In this document: piece after piece, positions 54,844-62,895 of the stretch
Position numbering within the stretch: the stretch's first letter is position 1
Layout: each line of letters starts with the position of its first letter
DNA from: Novosphingobium mangrovisedimenti
Lineage (GTDB): Bacteria; Pseudomonadota; Alphaproteobacteria; Sphingomonadales; Sphingomonadaceae
Direction: 5' to 3'
Assembly (NCBI RefSeq): GCF_025153475.1
Contig: NZ_JANZXA010000010.1
Coordinates: 1-64,000 of the forward strand
Length of the DNA: 64,000 bases
Program-made: the position numbers and the translations under genes
The notes under the pieces: model-generated
The model's database searches: none
Told to the model about the DNA's origin: nothing
The model's input: the letters and a program-made list of their open reading frames with translations, nothing else

Positions 54844-55884
54844 TCAGGAATAGAGCGGAATGATCTGCGGCAGATCGACCGTGGTGCGGATACCGGGTTG
54901 CGCGGCACAGACCGCCGGGATCGCATTGATCGGGCGATGCGCCGTCAGGCCGGGCGTGTAGGCGGCGTAGTCTTCCTCGGAAACCGGGAAGGTAATGTCG
55001 ACCTTCACCGGCGTGTCGCCCTCTGTCACGATCCGCCAGCCGGATTCGCGCAGGTCCCAATCGTCCTCGATGTCGGTGGTGACATACCAGTTGGCCCGGA
55101 ACCGCAGGACCGGGCGCCCCTGGTGCTTGCAGGTGATCGTCGTGCGCATCGCGCCCACCGTCCCTGCCGGCACCGTGCCCGCGGCGATCTGCAGGTCCTG
55201 CCGGGTCGGCGAAAGTTCGCCGATCGCCTCGATCTCGTCGGTCTCAAGGCCGATGGCCTGCGCCACCTGCGACAGCGAACTGCCGAAGTCGCCCTTGAGA
55301 TGCTCCGCGCGGCGCTGGTCGAAGGGGGCCATCGGTGCCGCAAAGCCCATGATGTGGAACAGCATCTCGGGCGAGTTGCGGCTGGAGACATCGGCATATT
55401 CGTCGATCGTCAGCAGGCCGTGCTCGCGCTGGAGCGACAGCAGCGGTATCGCCAGCGCCTCGGTCACGAAGCCCGGGCTCGAACCGGTTGAATAGATCGA
55501 ACTGCCGCCCCTGGCGCAGGCTTCCTCGATCCGCGCGCGGTTGGCCGCGTCCATCATCGGCGGGTAGTGGAAATCGCCGCGCGTGGTGACCACGTTCTTG
55601 CCCGAGGCCAGCAGCGCGCAGAGCGCCTCGTAGTCGGTTCCCTGCTGCATGTAGAGCACGCAATCGGCATCGAGCGCGACGATCTCCTCGAGCGAGCCGG
55701 TCGCCTTGATGCCGGTCTCGGGCAGGCCGCAAAGCGCACCCGCGTCTTTGCCGACCTTGCCGGGAGAACTCACCCAGAGCCCCGCCAGCTCCATGCGCGG
55801 GTGCTCGATCACCATGCGCAGCGCGCGGCTGCCGACATTGCCTGTGGCCCATTGCACCACACGCCAGATCTTGCCTTCCGACAT
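54844..55884 (-). CDS. Dihydrodipicolinate reductase-like NAD(P)-dependent oxidoreductase
   Basis: 346 residues with an N-terminal Rossmann fold (RVVQWATGNVGSRALRMVIEHP; GLWVSSPGKVGKDAGALCGL) and a DapB-like second domain. The TTRGDFHYPPMMDAANRARIEEAC and STGSSPGFVTEAL segments are typical of the large DapB-like family seen beside catabolic genes of actinobacteria and sphingomonads, related to 2,4-diaminopentanoate dehydrogenase. It is not the lysine-pathway DapB. Substrate unknown; gene neighbourhood suggests catabolism. Confidence 0.82.
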   Translation of the reverse strand: MSEGKIWRVVQWATGNVGSRALRMVIEHPRMELAGLWVSSPGKVGKDAGALCGLPETGIKATGSLEEIVALDADCVLYMQQGTDYEALCALLASGKNVVTTRGDFHYPPMMDAANRARIEEACARGGSSIYSTGSSPGFVTEALAIPLLSLQREHGLLTIDEYADVSSRNSPEMLFHIMGFAAPMAPFDQRRAEHLKGDFGSSLSQVAQAIGLETDEIEAIGELSPTRQDLQIAAGTVPAGTVGAMRTTITCKHQGRPVLRFRANWYVTTDIEDDWDLRESGWRIVTEGDTPVKVDITFPVSEEDYAAYTPGLTAHRPINAIPAVCAAQPGIRTTVDLPQIIPLYS

Positions 55885-56016
55885 CTCTCTCTCCCGTCAG
55901 ATCCGATGCAAACGCCGCCCCGGATCAAGCCCGGAGCGGCGTTGCCACGTTCGCATTAGGTCAGCAGGCCGGCATGCGGACAATCCCCGCGTGGGAACGC
56001 ACCGCGCCGGCGATGC

Positions 56017-58296
56017 TCAGAAACTGACGCCGAACTCGAGGCCGTAGGTAACCGGCTTGTTCCAGTTGGCGCCGAGACCGAAGTTCGAATACTGCACCTG
56101 CGTGAGGTAGCGGCTGTTGGTGACGTTGTCGCCGTAGGCCGCCAGGTACCAATGCTCGTCGGGCGAGGTCCACTGCGCCCGTAGCGACAGCGTCTCGTAG
56201 CCCCCCTGCCGGAACTGGATTCCTGACGGACCGAAATAGAAGCTGGACGAATACGAGAGGTTTCCGGACAGCGCCAGTTCGCCGCCGCCCACGTCGGCCG
56301 TGTAGCGGGCACCGAGGAAACCGGTGAATTCCGGTGTACGCTGCATGGTGACGTTGTCCAGGTCCTGCCCGATCACCAGGAACGACAGACCATTGTCCGC
56401 GCAGAGCGTCTGCGTATCGGCATCCAGAGCCGCGCAAGGCGTATAGATCGGCGCATTGGTGAACTTCTTGTAGCGCGCGTGGACCCAGGATGCGCCGGCC
56501 GAAAGCTCCAGCGCCGGGACCGGACGGTAACGCGCCGAACCTTCGAGACCGTAGATCTCCGACTTGGCGGCATTGACGATGCGCGCCGTACCGGCCTCGT
56601 AGATCGAGACTTGCAGGTCCTTGTAGTCATAGTAGAAAGCCGCCGCGTCGAGCGAGAGACCGTAGCTTTCATACTTGGCGCCGACCTCGAAGGCGTCGAT
56701 CGTCTCCGGCTTCACGCGCGTGCAGACATAGGGCGGATTCTGGCAGGACCCGCCCACGTCGATGATCGCCGCCTTGTAGCCCTTGGTATAGGAGGCATAG
56801 AGGCTCGTGCGGTCGGTCGGCTTGTAGCGGATGACGACACGGGGGGTTACGCGATCACCCGTGGCAAAGTCGGACGCGCTCGGGTCGCATGCCTTGATGT
56901 AGACCCGCCCGTTGTTCGAGCTGCATATCGTGCCGTCGGGCAAGGTGAAGGTGAGCGGGGCAAGGTAGCGCGTATTGAAGTACGCATCGTCCACCTTGTC
57001 GTGAGAATAGCGAACGCCGCCAGTGACGAAGAGCCTCGGCATGATCTCGTAAGTGGCGTCAAGGAAGGCGGCGTAACTCCTGACGGTCGTGCTGGACCCG
57101 CCGAGCCGGATGCGCGAGGCGGCGCCGAAGTTGTCGATGCCCGTGATGTACTGGTCGGTGTTCTCGAAATAGAACAGGCCCGCGGTCCACTGCAGCGGCG
57201 TGCCGGGCTTGGACGTGAGCAGGAATTCCTGGCTCCACGTCTCGTTGTTGTTGGGCAGGCCGAGCTGGAAGATGTCCAGTCCCGAATAGTCGAGCTCAAG
57301 CGAGGAATCGACCTTCTCGTTACGGTACTGGGAATAGGAAGCCAGGTCGGCAAAACCGAGGTCGGCCTTGATCGTGGCCTGCAGCAGATCGCTGTTCGAA
57401 CGGAAGAATTCCGGCTGCGAGCCCGAGGCGATCTTGTTCTTGTCCGTCGTGTAGGTGCCCGGAATGCCGCCGAACGGCGCACCAAGGCCGAAGCTGTCGT
57501 CGACGTACGACGAGGTGAGCAGCGGCGAGGGATCGTCGACCTTGCCATGCTTGTAGCGCAGCAGGGCCTCGACATCGTCCGTGAGCTGCGCCTTGAGGCT
57601 GATGCGCACCGACCAGTTCTCGTAGTCGCCCACGCGCTTGTCGTTGTTGGAGATGTCGTGCTGCCAGCCGTCGCCGCGCCGGTAGAGCCCCTCGATGCTG
57701 AGGGCCACGCTATCGGAAATCACGTAGTTGGCCAGCCCCTCGGCCTTGATTTCGTTGTAGCGGCCGTAGCTGACCCGGCCGTCGAACGTATTGGCGTCCA
57801 TCGAGGGTTCACGCGTGGTGACCAGGATCGCGCCGCCCGTCGTGTTGCGGCCGAACAGGGTTCCCTGCGGCCCCTTGAGCACCTGGATGCTCTCGATGCT
57901 CACCAGGTCGAAGTCGGCGGCCAGCGGATTGGGCGAATAGAACCCGTCGATGTAGATGCCGACATTGCCGCCACCGCCGGAAGTGGCGACCGCCGTGCCG
58001 ATCCCGCGGATCGTCGGCTGGAAGAAGCCACCGGCGAAGTCGAAGCGCAGTGCGGGCGTGACCTTGCCGATGTCCGCCAGTTGCTGAACGCTCGCCGTCT
58101 TGAGCGCATCGCTGCTCAGATTGGTGATCGTGATCGGCACGTCGACCTGTGCTTCGGCACGGCGCTGGGCAGTCACGATAATGACGCCGCTGTCGGTCGC
58201 CGTCTCGGCACTTTCCTGCGCGAAAGCCTGTGTCGGAGCCAGCGCTGCGAGCCCGACGAGCCCGAAAATGGACGTAGCTGTCCTGCCAATTGTCAC
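56017..58296 (-). CDS. TonB-dependent receptor, catabolic type
   Basis: 759 residues: signal peptide (IFGLVGLAALAPTQAFAQ), plug with VIIVTAQRRAEAQVDVPITITNLSS, IRGIGTAVATSGGGGNVGIYIDGFY and VLKGPQGTLFGRNTTGGAI, then a barrel ending VTYGLEFGVSF with C-terminal Phe. This layout is the large sphingomonad receptor class used for aromatic, steroid or terpenoid substrates. The GTG at 58296 has a strong GGGAGG site; the frame stays open to 58377 but has no better start. Regulated perhaps by an inverted repeat upstream. Confidence 0.92.
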   Translation of the reverse strand: MTIGRTATSIFGLVGLAALAPTQAFAQESAETATDSGVIIVTAQRRAEAQVDVPITITNLSSDALKTASVQQLADIGKVTPALRFDFAGGFFQPTIRGIGTAVATSGGGGNVGIYIDGFYSPNPLAADFDLVSIESIQVLKGPQGTLFGRNTTGGAILVTTREPSMDANTFDGRVSYGRYNEIKAEGLANYVISDSVALSIEGLYRRGDGWQHDISNNDKRVGDYENWSVRISLKAQLTDDVEALLRYKHGKVDDPSPLLTSSYVDDSFGLGAPFGGIPGTYTTDKNKIASGSQPEFFRSNSDLLQATIKADLGFADLASYSQYRNEKVDSSLELDYSGLDIFQLGLPNNNETWSQEFLLTSKPGTPLQWTAGLFYFENTDQYITGIDNFGAASRIRLGGSSTTVRSYAAFLDATYEIMPRLFVTGGVRYSHDKVDDAYFNTRYLAPLTFTLPDGTICSSNNGRVYIKACDPSASDFATGDRVTPRVVIRYKPTDRTSLYASYTKGYKAAIIDVGGSCQNPPYVCTRVKPETIDAFEVGAKYESYGLSLDAAAFYYDYKDLQVSIYEAGTARIVNAAKSEIYGLEGSARYRPVPALELSAGASWVHARYKKFTNAPIYTPCAALDADTQTLCADNGLSFLVIGQDLDNVTMQRTPEFTGFLGARYTADVGGGELALSGNLSYSSSFYFGPSGIQFRQGGYETLSLRAQWTSPDEHWYLAAYGDNVTNSRYLTQVQYSNFGLGANWNKPVTYGLEFGVSF

Positions 58297-58340
58297 GGTA
58301 TCCCTCCCACTTTTCTTATTGCACAACCGTAATGTGATGC

Positions 58341-58377
58341 TTGACACTTTTCCAGTCGGAAATTGGACGAGTGTCAA
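58341..58377. promoter_or_regulatory. Inverted repeat upstream of the TonB receptor
   Basis: TTGACACT (58341-58348) and AGTGTCAA (58370-58377) are exact inverted copies 45-80 bases before the receptor start. The right arm read on the minus strand offers a TTGACA -35 box. Operator function is inference. Confidence 0.5.
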
Positions 58378-58437
58378 ATCGGTCTACGGATGAGTCCTCG
58401 CTGCAACAGGTGCCGCGGGAGGGGAAATGCCGCGGGA

Positions 58438-60111
58438 TCAGGGGCCGATGAAACCGATGGTCTCCTGATGCGGATCGTAGGAATCCGCCTTCCAGCGCAC
58501 CGAACCGAATGGCCGCTCCAGCCGGCGGCGCACGCGCCGCGCGTGTCCCGACCGGTTGAAAGCGTCGACCTCGGCCTGGATGACGAAATCGGCCTGGGTA
58601 TAGCGGTCGCGCATGCGCAGGTAGTCGCCCCAGGTCGGGCAATGGTAGCGCTCGGTCCACAGCGCGGGATTGGCGATGTCGCGCGCAATCGACCACTGGA
58701 ACGCGCCGATGCGCTTTCGCATGCCCTGCATCTTCATCATGGCGCCGTAGAAATCGCGCGCGCGATCGGGATCGACGTCGTAGTCGACCTCGACGACGAT
58801 TGGGCCGGACCGCATCGTCAGGGCAAGTTCCACTTCGGGCTCGTGGCCAAGCTCGACTGAATCGTTGTCGAGTATCTGGTCGCTGGCGAGTGGCAGGACG
58901 AACCCCAGCAGCGCGGTGGCCGAAACGGCGATGCCCGAGGCAATGACCGCGAAAGCGACGCTGTACTCCCCGGCAACGACGCCCCAGCCCCAGGCGCCGA
59001 TCCCGATGCCGGCCGTGATCGCCGACGAAAACAGCGAAAGCGCGCGCGCCGTCACCCAGCGGGGGGCGGAAAGCTGCACGGTGACGTTGAGCATCGCGAC
59101 GGTGAGGATGTTGCAGGCGCCCACCACCAGAAAGGCCGCGCACGTCAGGATCAGCGAATGGCTGAAGCCAATGCCGACAAGCGCGATGCCGGAGCCCACC
59201 GCAAAGATGCGCACCGCCATTTCGGTGGAGATGCGCTCCCGGATGGCACTGACGAACAGCGCCCCGCTCACGGCTCCCACGCCCTGCGCGCCGAGCAGGA
59301 TGCCGAACGTCGCGGCATTGCCGTGCAGCAGGTCCTTGGCGATCAGCGGCGCCAGCGCCGACGCGGTGGCGGTGGTCAGGCCGAAACACAACACGCGCAG
59401 GAGTGCCGTGCGGATGGCCGGGGCATGGAGGGCATAGCGCGCGCCTCCGATCATCGCGCGGTCGATCCGCTCTGGCGGCAGGCGCGACGGAACGTGCTCG
59501 CGCCGCCAGAGGAAGAAGGCCACCATCAGCGGCAGGTAGAGCAGCGAGGTCATGCCGAACACGGATCTGGCGCCGTACAGCACGACGATCAGCCCGCCCA
59601 GCGCGGGCCCGAAGCTGCGCGCGACGTTATAGCTGATCGTGCCCAGCGCCACTGCCGCCGGCAGGTGCGCGCGCGAGACCTGCTCGGGGATCGAGGCCTG
59701 CCATGATGGCGAGTAGAACGCGACGCCGGCGCCGATCATGACGCAGAACGCCAGCAGCAGCCAAGGCGTAACGAGGTCGAAATGTGAAATGCCCGCAAGG
59801 ATCGCCGCACAGACCGCGCTGAAGCCCAGCCCGCTCATGGCGATGCGCCGGCGGTCGAACATGTCGGCAATGGCGCCCGCGGGCAGCGTCACCAGCATGA
59901 GCGGCACCATCATCGCGGTCTGCACCAGTGCCACCATGCTGGGCGAGCTGGACAGGCGCGTCATCTCCCACGCGGCGCCCACCCCCAGGAACAGTTGCCC
60001 GAAATTGGAAAACAGGCTGGCCGACCAGATCCGGCAGAAGACCGGCTCCCGCAATGGAGCGAACGCGCCGCCGGCGGTCTCTTCCTGATCGACTTGCCCG
60101 TTGCCGGCCAT
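58438..60111 (-). CDS. MFS_3-type transporter with C-terminal monooxygenase-like domain
   Basis: 557 residues. Residues 1-410 form a 12-helix MFS (REPVFCRIWSASLFSNFGQLFLGVGAAW; GAIADMFDRRRIAMSGL). The last 130 residues (IVVEVDYDVDPDRARDFYGAMMKMQGMRKRIGAFQW, ERYHCPTWGDYLRMRDR) are a soluble ferredoxin-like domain. This full arrangement is the known MFS_3 (transmembrane secretion effector) family and not a new fusion. Probably exports a metabolite or drug; adjoins the TonB receptor on the same strand. Confidence 0.88.
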   Translation of the reverse strand: MAGNGQVDQEETAGGAFAPLREPVFCRIWSASLFSNFGQLFLGVGAAWEMTRLSSSPSMVALVQTAMMVPLMLVTLPAGAIADMFDRRRIAMSGLGFSAVCAAILAGISHFDLVTPWLLLAFCVMIGAGVAFYSPSWQASIPEQVSRAHLPAAVALGTISYNVARSFGPALGGLIVVLYGARSVFGMTSLLYLPLMVAFFLWRREHVPSRLPPERIDRAMIGGARYALHAPAIRTALLRVLCFGLTTATASALAPLIAKDLLHGNAATFGILLGAQGVGAVSGALFVSAIRERISTEMAVRIFAVGSGIALVGIGFSHSLILTCAAFLVVGACNILTVAMLNVTVQLSAPRWVTARALSLFSSAITAGIGIGAWGWGVVAGEYSVAFAVIASGIAVSATALLGFVLPLASDQILDNDSVELGHEPEVELALTMRSGPIVVEVDYDVDPDRARDFYGAMMKMQGMRKRIGAFQWSIARDIANPALWTERYHCPTWGDYLRMRDRYTQADFVIQAEVDAFNRSGHARRVRRRLERPFGSVRWKADSYDPHQETIGFIGP

Positions 60112-60363
60112 CGCTTCACCATCTCCCTGATTCTGCTTGATGCTTCCTGACCGCCCTCTCGCCCCGAAGCGTGGCCCGGATAATTTCGGCGTATCGCTAA
60201 GACGATCGATTGACGCAATCCGTCCGCGCTACAATATACTAACGCATGAAAGCAATCGCCGCTGCGATAGGGCGGGGCGGAGCGATTGCATTTGTCCGAA
60301 CGCGCTCGCATGACCCTCGGAAACGGCGCACTGCGCACCAGGGATTTCGAGGAGAAAGACACC

Positions 60364-61617
60364 GTGACCGAAGCCTATATCATCGATGCCGTCCGGACCC
60401 CCCGCGGGATTGGCAAGATGGGCAAGGGCGCCCTCTCGAAAATGCATCCCGAGCACCTCTCCGCGAGCGTCCTGGCCGCCCTCAAGGAGCGCAACGACTT
60501 CGACACCGCCGAAGTCGACGACGTCATCTGGGGCGTCTCGGCCGCGCTGGGCCTGCAGGCCGGCGACATCGGCCGCATGGCCGCGCTCGACGCCGGCTAC
60601 GACGTGAAGGCCGGCGGCGTCACGCTCAACCGCTTCTGCGGCTCCAGCATCACCTCTACCAATTTCGGCGCCGCGATGATCAAGTCGGGCATGGCGGACC
60701 TGATCGTCTCGGGCGGCATGGACATGCTGTCCTACGCCAACATGATGGGTATGAAGATGCGCGAGGCCGGTGTCGGCAGCGGCGGCATGGGCGTCGGCAA
60801 TCCGCGCCTGCAAGCCAAACACCCGCAGTCGAACCAGGGCGTGTGCGCCGATGCCATCGCCGCAATGGAAGGCATCACCCGCGAAGAGCTGGAACAGCTC
60901 GGCGTGGAAAGCCAGCGCCGTGCCGCCAAGGCAATCGCCGAGGGCCGCTTCGCCATGTCCACCATCGTGGTGAAGGATGACGAGGGCAACGTGATCCTCG
61001 ACCACGAGGAATACCCGCGTCCCGAAACGACGGCGGAAAGCCTCGCGCAGCTCAAGCCCGCCTTCGAGATGTTCCTGGACATGCCCTCGCAGCCCGGCGG
61101 CAAGACTTATGCCGAACTGATCAACCAGGTCTATCCGGACATCGACATCAAGCCGATCCACCATGTCGGCATCTCTTCGGGTGTCGTCGATGGTGCCTCG
61201 GCGATCCTGCTGGCCTCGAAGGAATACGCAGAGAAGCACGGCCTCAAGCCGCGTGCACGGATCGTTGCGATGGCCGAGACGGGCGATTGCCCGACGCTCA
61301 TGCTCAACGGCCCGGTTCCCGCGGCCAACAAGGTGCTCGCCAAGGCCGGCCTCACCAAGGACGACATCGACACCTGGGAAATCAACGAGGCCTTCGCCGT
61401 CGTCGTCGAGAAGTTCATCCGCGACCTCGACCTCGATCGCGCCAAGGTCAATCCCAACGGCGGCTCGATCGCCCTTGGCCACCCGATCGCGGGGACCGGC
61501 GCCATCCTGATCGGCACCGCCCTCGACGAACTCGAGCGCACCGGCGGACGCTATGGCCTCATCACCATGTGCGCGGCCGGCGGCATGGCGCCCGCGATCA
61601 TCATCGAACGCATCTGA
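60364..61617 (+). CDS. Acetyl-CoA C-acyltransferase (thiolase)
   Basis: 417 residues of the thiolase fold with the nucleophile Cys in NRFCGSSITST (about residue 91), His in GHPIAGTGAIL and the second Cys in MCAAGGMAPA. It splits beta-ketoacyl-CoA, or joins acetyl-CoA units. The GTG at 60364 follows GAGGAGAAAG at a normal distance; the family N-terminus TEAYIIDAVRTPRG supports it. A MarR regulator follows 25 bases later on the same strand. Confidence 0.94.
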   Translation: MTEAYIIDAVRTPRGIGKMGKGALSKMHPEHLSASVLAALKERNDFDTAEVDDVIWGVSAALGLQAGDIGRMAALDAGYDVKAGGVTLNRFCGSSITSTNFGAAMIKSGMADLIVSGGMDMLSYANMMGMKMREAGVGSGGMGVGNPRLQAKHPQSNQGVCADAIAAMEGITREELEQLGVESQRRAAKAIAEGRFAMSTIVVKDDEGNVILDHEEYPRPETTAESLAQLKPAFEMFLDMPSQPGGKTYAELINQVYPDIDIKPIHHVGISSGVVDGASAILLASKEYAEKHGLKPRARIVAMAETGDCPTLMLNGPVPAANKVLAKAGLTKDDIDTWEINEAFAVVVEKFIRDLDLDRAKVNPNGGSIALGHPIAGTGAILIGTALDELERTGGRYGLITMCAAGGMAPAIIIERI

Positions 61618-61642
61618 CCAACCGAGACTGAAGGGAAAGCGC

Positions 61643-62131
61643 GTGGCGATCGACGCCGACAGCAACACGACGAACGCAAAGGCAGACCCTTTCGGTTTTC
61701 GCGACGAAAGTCCGAGGCGCCAGGTCGGCCTGCGCATGACGGTTATCGCGCGCCTGCAGCGCAATACCTTCGACCGCAAGGTTGCGACGCTCAACGTCAC
61801 GCGTTCCCAGTGGGCGATGATCGTCATCGTGGCCCGCCATCCCGGTTCCACCCAGCGCACCATCGCCGAGTTTCTCGAGATGTCAGAGGCATCGGCAGGC
61901 CGACTGATCGACCGCCTGTGCGCCGATGGCCTGCTCGAACGGCGCGACCGTCGCGACGATCGCCGCGCACGTGCGGTCTATCTGACCGACAAGGCCGAAC
62001 CCCTGCTCGCCAAGCTGGGCGCCATTGCGTCCGAGAGCGAGCAGCGCATGTTCAACGGCTTTTCGGATGAAGAGCTTGAGCAACTGCTCAATTTCATGGA
62101 CCGGATCTACGAGAACGTCAGCCGCGGCTGA
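61643..62131 (+). CDS. MarR-family transcriptional regulator
   Basis: 162 residues with a winged helix: LNVTRSQWAMIVIVARHPGSTQRTIAEFLEMSEASAGRLIDRLCADGLLER, then the wing DRRDDRRARAVYLTDKA. MarR proteins sense aromatic or acyl-CoA ligands. GTG start with AAGGGAAA upstream. Cotranscribed with the thiolase, it probably controls this unit and perhaps the divergent genes. Confidence 0.92.
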   Translation: MAIDADSNTTNAKADPFGFRDESPRRQVGLRMTVIARLQRNTFDRKVATLNVTRSQWAMIVIVARHPGSTQRTIAEFLEMSEASAGRLIDRLCADGLLERRDRRDDRRARAVYLTDKAEPLLAKLGAIASESEQRMFNGFSDEELEQLLNFMDRIYENVSRG

Positions 62132-62191
62132 CGCCGCGCGTCGCCTTCAGGTCCCATGACGCGGCACGCATTACGTCCCGCGCACAAACAG

Positions 62192-62219
62192 AAAGGGCGG
62201 CGCCGAGGCGCCGCCCTTT
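62192..62219. terminator. Bidirectional terminator between marR and a convergent gene
   Basis: A perfect stem of 13 bases (AAAGGGCGGCGCC with GGCGCCGCCCTTT) flanked by A and T runs, positioned between two convergent genes. It should stop transcription from both sides. Confidence 0.88.
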
Positions 62220-62242
62220 CCGTCTTGAGAGCTCGTCGGCGC

Positions 62243-62563
62243 TTACTTGGCGCGAGCAACTTCCTTCTTCGAAAGCGAGGTCACAACCTTGCCTTCGACT
62301 TCGCTGACGGTCGAAATCGGAACGGTGACGAGGCGGCCGTTCAGGATGACCTGCGGGTTGCCTTCGGCGTTGACGCGATAGATCGGCGCGATGCGATAGC
62401 CGTTCGAAGCGTAGAGCATCATGCCGGCGTTCAGCTCGACCGGAGCAGCGGCTTCTTCGGTCACTTCGTGAACGGCCTGCGTGGTTTCGGCGAAGACGGC
62501 GGTCGGAACGACGGCCATGGTGGCTACGGTAGCAAGAGCTGCGAGCGAGGCGAACTTGTTCAT
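62243..62563 (-). CDS. Small periplasmic protein, function unknown
   Basis: 106 residues: signal peptide (NKFASLAALATVATMAVVP, site after VFA), an acidic stretch and a small beta-rich domain (AGMMLYASNGYRIAPIYRVNAEGNPQVILNGRLVTVPISTVS) reminiscent of PRC-barrel-like sphingomonad proteins. The upstream region has a perfect palindrome. Probably an abundant envelope protein. Confidence 0.78.
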   Translation of the reverse strand: MNKFASLAALATVATMAVVPTAVFAETTQAVHEVTEEAAAPVELNAGMMLYASNGYRIAPIYRVNAEGNPQVILNGRLVTVPISTVSEVEGKVVTSLSKKEVARAK

Positions 62564-62895
62564 GCGATAAACTCCAGAATGCGAATTGTTCGTTTTTTCA
62601 ATTTACTAACCTAGGTTAGTTATTAGCCACCCCAAAGTCAATTGCAATTGTTGCAACTGCAAAAGCACTTTACTCAACACTCGAAAAGCCCCGGAAACGC
62701 TGAACTTCCAGAATTGTTGCAATGCAACATACGCTGGGCGCGCGATCAAATCCCTTTCCCATGATCGTCTGCACGATGGGGTCCAAGGTTGATCCTCCAG
62801 GGGATTGCGCGCAAATCGGGAGGAACCTCGAAACGGCGTCCGCGCCGTGCCTCGAGAGCGGTTTATTGCAAGAACACAACAGGGACTGGCAGCAG
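62564..62895. other. Divergent promoter region with palindrome
   Basis: 332 bases between the small periplasmic protein and the CoA-transferase, which point away from each other. It is AT-rich near the periplasmic gene (T-run TTTTTTC, palindrome at 62605-62620) and has a repeated TTGCAA motif (62640-62680 and 62870). No gene supported. Confidence 0.6.
62605..62620. promoter_or_regulatory. Perfect 16-base palindrome, candidate operator
   Basis: ACTAACCTAGGTTAGT is a perfect 16-base palindrome 42 bases upstream of the periplasmic protein. Size and symmetry fit a MarR-type or TetR-type site; the MarR gene is 0.5 kb away. Confidence 0.55.

Noticed and set aside
56479..58332. A 617-codon open frame opposite the TonB receptor
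   Set aside because: Composition and position show a shadow of the receptor codons.
58438..60111. A novel fusion of an MFS transporter with a monooxygenase-like domain
   Set aside because: This layout is the known MFS_3 transmembrane secretion effector family.
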